Source: JAEUIG01 sp046349775 (GTDB taxonomy: Bacteria; Planctomycetota; Planctomycetia; Planctomycetales; Planctomycetaceae). Taken from it: a stretch of 64,000 bases of DNA. The position numbers and the translations under genes were made by a program. Position 1 is the first letter of the stretch; each line of letters starts with the position of its first letter. Location: the NCBI GenBank assembly GCA_046349775.1, contig JAXMBS010000020.1, positions 1 through 64,000 on the forward strand, in the 5' to 3' direction. A model generated the notes under the pieces. That model saw only the letters and a program-made list of their open reading frames with translations, was not told the origin of the DNA and made no database searches. Positions 9,129-17,621 of the stretch are shown here, one piece after another.

Positions 9129-9244
9129 TGGAACGCGGATTCGCGCGGATTTGAAACGATTAACGCAGATCGTGGCTGCAGCCGATCAGCCCTTTCGATT
9201 TTGATCCGCGAAAATCCGCCTGATCTGCGTCAATCCGCGTTCCA
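9129..9244. repeat. Long imperfect inverted repeat between bmcH and ack
   Basis: The outer arms are 13-base perfect complements: TGGAACGCGGATT at 9129-9141 and AATCCGCGTTCCA at 9232-9244. An inner pair (GATTAACGCAGATC and GATCTGCGTCAATC) matches with one mismatch. The whole could fold into a long hairpin of about 115 bases within the operon. Similar AATCCGCG/GCGGATT interspersed repeats are familiar from intergenic DNA in several bacterial groups. Here it could attenuate or stabilise the transcript between the abundant shell genes and the enzyme genes. Confidence 0.75.
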
Positions 9245-9263
9245 CTGGATTGGAGAAAGCGCC

Positions 9264-10456
9264 ATGAAGGTACTCGTAGCCAACCTCGGGTCGACCAGCT
9301 TTAAGTACCGGCTGTTCGACATGGATACGGAGGCGCAGTTGGCGCGCGGCGGAATCGAACGCATCGGCCAGGATGCCGAGGGCGCGTGTTTCGTCGAAAT
9401 CGCCGGCAAACGCAGCGAACGGCAGCAGCGTGTGAAAGATCATGCCGCCGCCGTCCAGATCTGCCTCGAACAGTTGACCGATCCACAGAGCGGATGCCTG
9501 AAATCGGTCGATGAAGTCGCGGCGATCGGGTTTAAAGCGGTATTTGCCGGCAAGCTGAGCGGCGTGCGGATCGTCACCCCGGAACTGTTGGACACGATGG
9601 AGGCCCTGGCCGACGTCGCGCCGGCGCATAACCCGCCCTACGCGCGGGCCATGCGGCAGCTCCAGGCGGCGTTTCCGCAAATTCCGCTCGTGGCGGCGCT
9701 GGAAACGGCATTCCACGAGACGATCCCTGAAGAGAATCGCACCTATGCGGTTCCCTACGAATGGAAGCGGGATTGCGAAATCCAGAAGTGGGGGTACCAC
9801 GCCGCCAGCCACCGGTACATCGGCACGCGGATCGCGGAGCTCATGGGTCGGGACGACCTGCGGGTGATTTCGTGCACCTCGGCGGCAGTAACTCGTTGTG
9901 TGCGATGCGCGGCGGCGTCTCGCAGGCCAATACGCTTGGCATGACGCCGCAGACGGGATTGCCGCACAACAACCGGGTCGGGGACTTTGACCCGTTCACA
10001 TTGCCGTTGCTGATGCGGAAGACCGGCAAGAACCTGACGGAGCTGCTGGCCGACTTGTCGGAGCGGAGCGGGCTGCTGGGGATCAGCGGCCTGTCGGGAG
10101 ACGTCCGCGACCTGGAGCAGGCCGCCGAACAAGGACACGCACAGGCGGATCTCGCCTTGAACGTGTTCGTGGCGGAGATTCGGCGATACCTCGGCGCTTA
10201 CCTGGTGATCCTGAACGGAGCGGACGCAATCGTCTTCACCGGCGGGATCGGCGAGAACAGCAAGCGGGTGCGTCGCGACGTCTGTGCGAAGCTCGACTTC
10301 GCGGGCATCAAGCTCGACCCGCAGTTGAACGAAACCGCCAGGGGCGAGTGCCGGATTTCGGCGAAGGACAGCCGCGTCGAGATCTGGACGCTGCCGACGA
10401 ACGAGGAAATCGTCGTCGCGCGGCAGAGTGTTGAAGCGTTGAGCTCTCAGAAATGA
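9264..10456 (+). CDS. Acetate/propionate-kinase-like enzyme of the BMC locus (frame broken near 9875)
   Basis: Acetokinases transfer phosphate from an acyl-phosphate to ADP, the energy-yielding last step after PduL. The ATG at 9264 begins MKVLVANLGSTSFKYRLFDM, the phosphate-binding ASKHA opening. Later marks are APAHNPPYARAM, TAFHETIP, WGYHAASHRYIGTRIAEL, CHLGGSNSL, NNRVGDFDP, FTGGIGENS and TNEEIVVARQ. One base is missing at about 9875 (TGC-ACC where CHLGG needs one more base); with it the product is about 397 residues, normal for the family. Two catalytic positions look substituted relative to the well-studied Methanosarcina enzyme (see findings). The substrate is probably lactyl- or propionyl-phosphate. 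Confidence 0.85.
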
Positions 10457-10471
10457 GCCTGTGAGGCAACT

Positions 10472-10783
10472 ATGTTTATCGCCAAGGTCACCGGTAGCGT
10501 CGTCTCAACGCAAAAGGTCAGCGAGATGACCGGTCAGAAGCTGTTCATCGTCGATCCGCTCAAGCTCGACGAGAAATCCGCGCACCTGGTGTCGACCGGA
10601 CGAACGTTCATCGCGGTGGACACGGTCGGCGCCGGCGAAGGGGAGACGGTCCTCATCGTTCAGGGCTCCAGCGCCCGGTTCACCGAGGACACGAAGAAGC
10701 TGCCGGTGGACTGCGCAATTGTGGGGATCATCGATCACGTGCAGGTCGCCGGGAAGCAAGTACCGGTGAGGGACGGGAAGTAG
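10472..10783 (+). CDS. BMC-P pentameric vertex protein 1 (EutN/CcmL family)
   Basis: This 103-residue protein is of the EutN/CcmL type, whose pentamers cap the vertices of the icosahedral shell. Marks are the opening MFIAKVTGSVVSTQKVSEMT, the strand KLFIVDPL, the loop FIAVDTVGAGEGETVLIVQG and the terminal VGIIDHVQV. It begins 15 bases after the kinase stop, so it is translationally close-coupled. The reading frame is intact. It is the first of three BMC-P genes in the locus. Confidence 0.93.
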   Translation: MFIAKVTGSVVSTQKVSEMTGQKLFIVDPLKLDEKSAHLVSTGRTFIAVDTVGAGEGETVLIVQGSSARFTEDTKKLPVDCAIVGIIDHVQVAGKQVPVRDGK

Positions 10784-10854
10784 GAGTCAGCGAGCCGCCG
10801 GGATTAGCCCCTGCGGCCTCGAACGACGGGAGTCGTTCGTCAGCACACTCGAAT

Positions 10855-11322
10855 ATGTCACACCCGTCGCCCACACCTGAATCGTTCGTCCGCGCAATGC
10901 AGATTATTGCGCTGTCGCTGCCGGCCGGTGTGATTGTGTTTGCGATGATCGCGCTCTTCGTCGTTGGGGCACTAAATCAGCCTCCGACGGGCATGTTCAT
11001 CAGTCTGTTCGCCGTGGCGTTCGCCTTCGCGATGTTTGCGATGCACCTGGTGATGCCGCAGTTGATCGCCAGTCGTGCGAGTCACTTGCAGATCGCCATC
11101 CCGGAGTCGTTGCGTCCGTACGGCGTGTATCAGGCTCAAATGATTGTGAAGTTGGCGCTCCTCGAAGGGGCCGCCTTCTTCAACGTGATCTGTTCCATCA
11201 TTGAACACAACTGGTGGTCTCTCGGGATCGCCGGCCTGCTCGTTGGCTGGATGCTGACGCAGTTTCCGACGCGCGACCGCGTCGAGCGCTGGATTGCGAC
11301 CCAGGGAAAGAGAATTGACTAG
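10855..11322 (+). CDS. Four-helix integral membrane protein of unknown function inside the BMC operon
   Basis: I do not recognise this 155-residue protein. It shows four hydrophobic stretches: LPAGVIVFAMIALFVVGAL, MFISLFAVAFAFAMFAMHLV, a weaker helix over LALLEGAAFFNVICSIIEH, and LGIAGLLVGWMLTQF. It ends in a basic tail. It lies 71 bases after the BMC-P gene and about 100 before the dehydrogenase, co-directional with both and with an intact frame. Membrane proteins are not shell or lumen components, so it may serve uptake or be a passenger. Function unknown. Confidence 0.75.
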   Translation: MSHPSPTPESFVRAMQIIALSLPAGVIVFAMIALFVVGALNQPPTGMFISLFAVAFAFAMFAMHLVMPQLIASRASHLQIAIPESLRPYGVYQAQMIVKLALLEGAAFFNVICSIIEHNWWSLGIAGLLVGWMLTQFPTRDRVERWIATQGKRID

Positions 11323-11418
11323 CCGCGACCGTAAGGGAGCGAACAGGCAAACACTTCTTTACGGTCGTCGCTAGTACACACCGATCAACCATAAACCATC
11401 AACGATAAATCCCCTCCC

Positions 11419-12935
11419 ATGGCCACCGAACAAGCTTACCCGGGTACCGGATCGTCCAGGAAGTCCTCGCCGAACTTGGCAAGCGGCCGCAGAACGGCAA
11501 TCAACCTGCCGCCGCTCCCCGCCAGTCGTCGCCGAACGGCATCCCCGTCCGTAATTCGGGCAAAGCCGGGCGCCTTCGCCCGTGGCCCTGAAATGGGACG
11601 CGGCACGCTCGGCGTCTTCCAGAATGTCGACGGCTGGTCGCCGCCGCGCAGGCCTTCGAACAGTTCCAGAAGAAGCCGCTGGCGGACGCGCTAAGCTCGT
11701 GAACATCGTCAAGACGATGTGCGAGCAGAACTGCGAAAAGTGGGGCCATGCGGAACTCGAAGAAACCAAGATCGGCCGCCTCGATCACAAAATCGAGAAA
11801 CTCACGATCATCAAGCTGGTCCCCGGCACTGAATGGCTCCGCAGCGACGCGTTCAGCGGCGATCACGGGCTGACAGTCGTCGAGTACGCCCCGTTCGGTG
11901 TCATCGGTGCCATTACGCCGGTGACCCACTCACTCCCCACGCTGGCCGGCAACGTCGTCAACATGCTGGCGGCCGGGAACACCGTCGTGTTCAACCCGCA
12001 TCCGAGCGGAGCACGGATCGCCTGCGAAGGCGTGCGGCCTTCAACAAGGCGTTCGCTGAAGCGGTCGGAATCGAAAATCTGATCACGATCATCGAACAGC
12101 CGACAATTGAGTCCGCTGACCAGATCTTCCAGCACCGCGGCGTGAAAATGCTCTGCGTCACCGGCGGACCGGCTGTCGCACGGGCGGTCCTCGCGCGCGG
12201 GAAGAAGTCGGTCGTCGCCGGCCTGTGCAATCCGCCGGTCGTCGTGGACGAAACCGCCGACATCGAAAACGCCGCCCGCTGCATCGTCCAGGTGTCGCCG
12301 CCTACGACAACAACCTGCTCTGCATCGGCGAAAAGCAGGTCTTCGCGGTGCAATCAATCTACGACAAGCTGATGGACGCCATGCCGCGTCACGAAGGCCT
12401 ACAAGCGTGACCCCTCAGCAGATCGACGCGCTCGCCAAGATCGCCACTCCGGCCAAGGAGCCAGCGTGGCCACGCGGTCGTCAACCGCGACCTCGTCGGT
12501 CGTGACGCCCCTGTGCTCGCGGAAAAAATCGGCCTCAAGGTCCCCGCCGGCACGCAACTGCTGTACGGCGAAACGGACGCCTCGCACGTCTTCGTCAGCG
12601 AAGAGCAGATGATGCCGTTCGTCCCATTCGTCCGTGCGAAGGACGCCGAGGCGGCGATCCACATGGCCCACGAGTCGGAACACGACTTCGGCCACACCGG
12701 GATCATCCACCGCGCAACGTCCACACAGGACGACATGGGCAAGCTGATGAACACCACGCTGTACATCAAGAACGGCCCGTGGCCGGCCTCGGCCTCGGCG
12801 CGGAAGGCTACCTGTCGTTCAGCATCGCGACGCCGACCGGCGAGGGGGTTACCAACCTGCTCACGTTCACCCGCTCGCGGGCGTTGCGTGATGGTCGACG
12901 AACTGCGCGTCGTTCGACGGATCGAAAGCTCCCCC
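11419..12935 (+). CDS. CoA-acylating aldehyde dehydrogenase of the BMC (PduP/EutE-like), frame broken many times
   Basis: This enzyme oxidises a short aldehyde to acyl-CoA with NAD+ inside the compartment. Pieces in all three frames line up in order. They are the N-terminal encapsulation-peptide-like helix RIVQEVLAELGKRPQNG (11448 on); QKKPLADRAKLVNIVKTMC; HSLPTLAGNVVNMLAAGNTV with FNPHPSG; VKMLCVTGGPAVARAVL; the catalytic-Cys segment YDNNLLCIGEKQVF (Cys at about 12321); GHTGIIH; and the terminal TPTGEGVTNLLTFTR. Breaks occur near 11440, 11580-11690, 12038, 12300, 12400, 12455, 12780 and 12885. The original stop is not visible; the end given is the base before the next start. As sequenced it cannot yield a whole protein, yet conservation across breaks argues for assembly errors. 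Confidence 0.8.
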
Positions 12936-13202
12936 ATGCAACTCGCGAAGATCATCGGCAAAGCGACCGCCACGATGAAGCATCCTACCCTGGAGGGCCG
13001 GAAGCCGCCCACGCAGTTGCCGAGCGCGCGGTGGAGCAGAAGGCGAGCCGTTGATCGCCCTCGACGAGCTCGGCAGCCGCCTCGGCGACACAGTGATGGT
13101 GGCCATCGACGGCAAGGTGATCAAAGAACTGCTCAAGGTCAATGGAACAGCCCGGCCCGTTGCATCGTCCTCGGACAGGTGATGAACGGCCGTCATAGCT
13201 AA
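12936..13202 (+). CDS. BMC-P pentameric vertex protein 2 (frame broken)
   Basis: EutN/CcmL-type vertex protein. The opening MQLAKIIGKATATMKHPTLE is clear, followed by a scrambled stretch. Then EPLIALDELGSRLGDTVMVA is read in a second frame and ARCIVLGQVMNGRHS in the starting frame again. At least two breaks are needed, near 13000-13055 and near 13150. Length (about 89 codons) fits a BMC-P domain. It directly abuts the dehydrogenase gene. Confidence 0.8.
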   Translation: MQLAKIIGKATATMKHPTLEGRKPPTQLPSARWSRRRAVDRPRRARQPPRRHSDGGHRRQGDQRTAQGQWNSPARCIVLGQVMNGRHS

Positions 13203-13257
13203 GCAGTAATTCGGAAGTATTCCCTTAGCCCTCGACCTGACCCCAGCTCTCCGCGGC

Positions 13258-13957
13258 GTGTCCCTGAACTCCGCCCTCATCGACCAGATCGTGCGCGACG
13301 TGCTGAATCAGCTCGCCGGCGGAGCTGCGCCGATGCGGACGCCTCAGCGACGAGCACTACCCGCGATGCAGCGGCGGCGGTCGAAATCACGGATCGAGTG
13401 ATTACGGCCGACTTGCTCGCAGCGCGCTTCCTGACGGAACCACACGAGTCATTATCAGTCCCTGCGCGATCGTCACCTCTGGCGGCTTGGGACCTCGTCC
13501 GCGAGCAGGGCATCACGATTCAACGCGCCGACGCAAAACCAGCGGCGAACGGAAATGCGCAAGTCGCCTCCCACGAAGTCCGCGACAGCACTCCTGCTGC
13601 TGCTCCTCGTCGTTCGCAGTACGCCGGCCGTCGATCGGCTCTACGAAGACTTGAAGGCGACCTGCCGCCGCGAATTGCTCGGCTGCCCCGACGACGCCGC
13701 AAAACTGGCGATCAGTGCAGTCGCTCGCGGGGAAGCGAATAGCGTGATCATTCTGGCGGCACAGACACACCGCGCGGCCTGTCCTGCCAATCGCCACGAC
13801 GCCGCCAAGGCCGTTGCAGTTCGGAATGCAGCAGCGGATGTGGCAAGTCGGTGGTACGCAAACAATTGCGGGCCAACGTCTGTGCGTCGATCCCACCGAA
13901 AAAAGCTGCTCTAAACTCCGAACATTCTACGGGCGATTGACCGCAGGGTGGCCGTAG
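13258..13957 (+). CDS. RpiB/LacAB-like protein of the PVC-type BMC locus (frame broken)
   Basis: The GTG at 13258 opens with an amphipathic helix, SLNSALIDQIVRDVLNQLAG, typical of an encapsulation peptide. The later parts are read in several frames: ITADLLAARF, a strand with ISPCAIVT, AWDLVREQGITIQRA, KLAISAVARGEANSVIILAA, ANRHDAAKAVAVRNAA, and near the end LCVDPTEKSCSKLRTFYGRL. The alternation GEANSVIILAA, ANRH, VRN, CVDP resembles the RpiB/LacA/LacB sugar-phosphate isomerase fold, and such a domain has been reported in PVC BMC loci. Breaks occur near 13340, 13450-13470, 13560-13620 and 13840-13890. Catalytic activity is unproven and the substrate unknown. Confidence 0.6.
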
Positions 13958-14022
13958 TGCCCACCACAACTAAAAACCGGCAACTCACTTGCGGGCACAG
14001 CCCACCCTACAACTCAACGAAC

Positions 14023-14304
14023 ATGCGTATCTGCGAAGTCATCGGCACGGTCACGCTGTCCCGCTGGTACCCGTCACTCACGGCCGCCCGCTGGCGGTTC
14101 GCTGTTCCATCTCCAGTTCGCCAAAGGCGAAGGGCGGCGCGCCCGTCCGTGGCGAACCGCTGATCGTCTACGACGAACTCGAGCGCCGGCGACGGAGCGG
14201 CCATCGCAGTGAGCGAAGCGCCGAAGCGTCCGCGCCATTTTACCCCGATCAGGAACTGATCGGACGCCCATAACGCGGCGATCCTCGACACGTACGAAAT
14301 GTAG
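14023..14304 (+). CDS. BMC-P pentameric vertex protein 3 (frame broken)
   Basis: Third EutN/CcmL-type gene. It begins MRICEVIGTVTLSR, then GEPLIVYDELGAGDGAAIAV (parts in a second frame), FYPDQ and NAAILDTYEM before the stop at 14302-14304. The segments DELGAG and PFYPD..DAYNAAILD are typical of longer BMC-P variants. Start and stop lie in the same frame, so the indels inside cancel; breaks lie near 14065, 14105-14150, 14185-14230 and 14260. With the genes at 10472 and 12936 this gives three distinct pentamers. Confidence 0.78.
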
Positions 14305-14414
14305 CGTTCGGTTATCGCTCGTCGGTAATCGAAAGAAGAACTCACAAGCAACGCGACCCGGACCTGAGGCCGACGTCTTTGCCCCTTGTCCCTCAGCCAT
14401 AGACCCTAGACCTC

Positions 14415-15282
14415 ATGAACTACCACCCGCTGTTCAACACTGCCGAAGCCAAAGACATCAAGGACTGGATCTGCGAGATCATCGCCGCGTCTACAACAAG
14501 GGCTTCGCTGCCGCCAACGACGGCAATATTTCGTATCGCATCGGCGAGAACGAAGTCCTCTGTTCGCCCACGATGATCTGCAAGGGCTTCATGAAGCCTG
14601 GAAGACGTCTGCATGGTCGACCTCGACGGCAACCAGCTCAAGCCGGTACGAAGAAGCCGCACCAGCGAAATCCTGCTGCACCTGACGATCATGAAGGAAC
14701 GGCCGGACGTTCGCGCCGTCGTCCACCGCCATCCGCCGCACGCCACGGCCTTCGCCGTCACCCGGCAGGCGATCCCGCAGTGCATCCTGCCCGAGATCGA
14801 AGTCTTCATGGCGAAGTCCCCCCTCGCCCCCTACGAGACCCGCATAGAAGTTCGCCGGACACCGTCAAGCCGTTCCTCAAGGCCGCAGCCGCGATCATCC
14901 TCACGAACCACGGCACGGTCAGCTTCGGCAGCGCTCGAAGAAGCCTACCGGAAGACCGAGATCCTCGACGCTTACTGCAAGATCCTGATCCTCCGCGCCA
15001 GCTTGGCGTGACATACCTGATTGCTGTGCGAACGAGCTGCTGGACCTCAAGAAGAAGCTCGGTTTCGACGACCTGCGGTTCCACCTCGAGAACTGCGACC
15101 TGTGCGGGAACACCGCGTTTCGCGAAGGCTACGCCGAAGTCAAAGCCCCGGTCCCCGCACGATGCCTCTGATCCGCCGCCGTCCTTCCCCGGTTACCTGA
15201 AGCCGGCTCGCGGGCGCCGATTCCGAGGAAGACGTCCTCGTCCGTGCCATCGTGGACCGTGTCCTCGCCGCCCTACTAATAA
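14415..15282 (+). CDS. Class II aldolase (fuculose/rhamnulose-phosphate type) with C-terminal targeting helix, frame broken
   Basis: Class II aldolase/adducin-fold enzymes cleave L-fuculose- or L-rhamnulose-1-phosphate into dihydroxyacetone phosphate and lactaldehyde. Ordered pieces: MNYHPLFNTAEAKDIKDWIC, NKGFAAANDGNISYRIGENE, TSEILLHLTIMKERPDVRAV followed by the zinc motif VVHxHPPHATAFA, IEVFM, and AIILTNHGTVSFGS (the second metal His). A Cys-bearing ENCDLCGNTAFREGYAEVKA comes next. A linker then leads to SEEDVLVRAIVDRVLAAL, an encapsulation-peptide-like helix at the C-terminus. Breaks lie near 14480, 14590, 14650, 14820-14850, 14930, 15010-15030, 15165 and 15215. The end is approximate. This aldolase would produce the toxic aldehyde that the BMC encloses. 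Confidence 0.8.
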
Positions 15283-15345
15283 TGCAATCGACCTCGATCG
15301 CACATACTACCCACTATCCACTACCAACTACCCACTAACTTCCCC

Positions 15346-16268
15346 ATGAAAGTCTCTATCATCGGCGGCGGCGGACTTGTCGGCTCCTGCCGCAGCTGCC
15401 CTGCAGTTCGGCAAAATCGTTCGTGAGATCGCACTCGTCGACGTCAACCAGGACCTTGTCGAAGGCCGTGCCCTCGACCTCTTGCACGGTGCGCGCTGTC
15501 GGCCGATCAGAAAATCGTCGCCGGCGGACCGGAACTGTCCAAAGATGCCGACGTGGTTCGCATCACGGCCGGTCTGCGTCGCAAGCCCGACGAGAGTCGC
15601 CTCGATCTGATCAACCGCAACGCGACGCTTTTTCCGCGGCATTCTCGCCGATCTCAAGAAGCACGGTTACTGCAAGAACGCGATCGTGTTCGTCGTCTCG
15701 AACCCGGTCGACGTCCTGATTGCACCGCGATGAAGGAGCTCGACCTCCCGCCGCAACAAGTCATCGGCCTCGGCACCGTCCTCGACACGACGCGTCTGTG
15801 CGCAGCTTGCGTCAGCGCAAGCGCCTGGATGTGCCTCCCAGCCAGACTCAGGTCACGATCTACGGCGAGCACGGCGACAGCATGTCCTGATCAGCACGTA
15901 GGCCCAGATCGCCGGCCTGCCGCTCGATAAGTATCCTCGGCGTCACCCCGGCCTTGATCGCCGAAATCGAAAAGAAGACCTGCTCAGCGCCGAAGTCATC
16001 AAGAAGAAGGTGGACGGCAAAGCCTGGCGTCTCCATCGCCGACGTCATCCACGACATCGCCCTCGATCGCCGCCGCATCCAGCCTGTTCCGTCGCTGCAG
16101 AACAAGCGTTTACGGGATCCACGACGTTCGTCTCAGCGTGCCGACCATCGTCGGCCGGGCGGTGCGTTGCAGCATTTGGAAGTCGAACTCTGGCCGAAAG
16201 AACTGGCCGCCCTGCAGAAGTCCGGCCACGCGCTGCGGGACACGATCGACAAAGTGCTGAAGGGATAA
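15346..16268 (+). CDS. L-lactate/malate dehydrogenase family enzyme of the BMC locus (frame broken)
   Basis: This NAD-dependent 2-hydroxyacid dehydrogenase of the LDH/MDH fold can recycle NADH made by the aldehyde dehydrogenase. The ATG at 15346 gives MKVSIIGGGGLVGS (Rossmann motif). Pieces in other frames read IVREIALVDVNQDLVEGRAL, ITAGLRRKPDESRLDLINRN (Arg of the active-site loop), VFVVSNPVDVL, VIGLGTVLDTTR, YGEHGDS (catalytic His), IADVIHDIALDRRRIQPV and SVPTIVGR. The end LQKSGHALRDTIDKVLKG is intact. Breaks lie near 15390, 15500, 15555, 15635, 15730, 15810, 15885, 15935 and 15980-16150. A lactate/malate dehydrogenase is a known companion in PVC BMC loci. Confidence 0.8.
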
Positions 16269-16292
16269 TCTGACCGAAAGGAATTGACGTCG

Positions 16293-17466
16293 ATGAAATC
16301 CCTCGACCGCAAGCTCGCCGCCATCCATGCCGATCCGAATGGATGCCGCGAGTTCATCATCGCCGATGCCAAGGACGCCGACATGGCGTTCGGCATCGGC
16401 GCGCCGGGCCTCTCCCCCGAACGCCACGACGGCGAAGCCCGCTTCCGCACGCTCGCCGAGTTCCGCGACCAGATCCGCCAGATCGTCCGCCGTGGCATCG
16501 GTCGACATCATGCTCATGTCGGCCAGTACCAATGAAGTGCTGACGCTCGACGAACGCATCTTCGACGATTCGCACGTCACCCCCGCCATCCGTGCGAACG
16601 ACACGACCGACATTCACGTCTTCCAGGCAGCCGTATAGCGCAGGTCGCCTCGCAGCCGTTCCGCTCCGCCACCATCGACCATGCCCAGTGTGGCCGGATC
16701 GAATGCGAACCGGACGAACGGACACACGGGCGCCGACCTCGGCCTCTATTCGATCACGTTCAACAACGACTGCGAAGTCGATCTCCTCGCGCTCGAAGCC
16801 TACAAGGAGTTCCGCGAGGAAGTTGAACGCAAGGGCTTTCGCCACTTCCTCGAGATCTTCAACCCGAACCTGTCGGGCGCCGTTCCTGACGAACTCTGCC
16901 GTTCTTCATCAACGACGTGATCGCCCGCACGCTCGCCGGCGTCACCAGTCGCGGCCGGCCGATCTTTTTAAAGATTCCCTATCCCGGTCCGAAGCGTCGA
17001 AGAACTTGTCGCCTACGATCCGCATCTCGTCGTCGGCATCCTCGGCGGTTCGTCCGGCACAACTCGCGACGCGTTCCAGTTGATCCACGACGCGCAGAAA
17101 CACGGCGCGAAACTGGCCCTCTTCGGTCGCAAGATCAACAACGCTGAGAACCAGCTCGCGTTCATCGAGTTCCTGCGTCTCATCGTCGACGGCGTCATCG
17201 GCCCGGAGGAAGCGGTCCGCGCCTATCATGCCGTCCTCGGACGGCTCAGCCTGACCCCGCACCGTCCGTTGGATGTGGACCTCCAACTGACGTCCGGCAC
17301 CCAGAGCTACGGCGGTACGCCGCGCAAGCCAGCGACGGCTAGCGGAGCATCGGCAACACCGCCTGCCGCCACAAACGCCGGTCCCGTCAACCTCGCAAAG
17401 ATGTCCTCAGCCGAGCGCCTCGCCTACCACCGCGAGCGCATCAACCGCTTGTTCGGCAATCCCTAG
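16293..17466 (+). CDS. Conserved BMC-neighbour protein, probably an aldolase-like (beta/alpha) barrel, frame broken
   Basis: The product is not firmly recognised. It is about 390 residues: MKSLDRKLAAIHADPNG, DADMAFGIGAPGLSP, FRDQIRQIVRRG, VDIMLMSASTNEVLTLDERI, LGLYSITFNNDCEVDLLALE, FLEIFNPNLSGAVPDEL, FLKIPYPGPKAVEELVAYDP, VVGILGGSSGTTRDAFQLIH and KLALFGRKINNAENQLAF. Alternating hydrophobic strands followed by helices, with a late Gly-rich phosphate-type loop (GGSSGTTRD) and a following strand ending FGRK, are reminiscent of class I aldolase barrels. A Pro/Ala/Thr-rich linker precedes a C-terminal helix (AERLAYHRERINRLFG). Breaks lie near 16500, 16640, 16905 and 16990. It starts 24 bases after the dehydrogenase and closes the operon. 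Confidence 0.65.
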
Positions 17467-17621
17467 AGGTCGAGCGGTTACTAGCCCGAAGCGCTAGCGA
17501 GGGAGTCAGGGTCCAGAGAGTCCCAAGCGTCCATAACGGAGTGATTGGTTTCTGACGCAGATTCGAGTGCCGCCAAAACAACGGGCGGCCTCATCCAATC
17601 ACGCTTGAGTTCCGCGCCGGC

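Noticed and set aside
11419..17080. Genuine pseudogenisation of the distal BMC genes
   Set aside because: Conserved motifs persist in order across every break, and the same error type hits the essential rpsI gene, so assembly indels are the simpler reading. Not excluded without reads.
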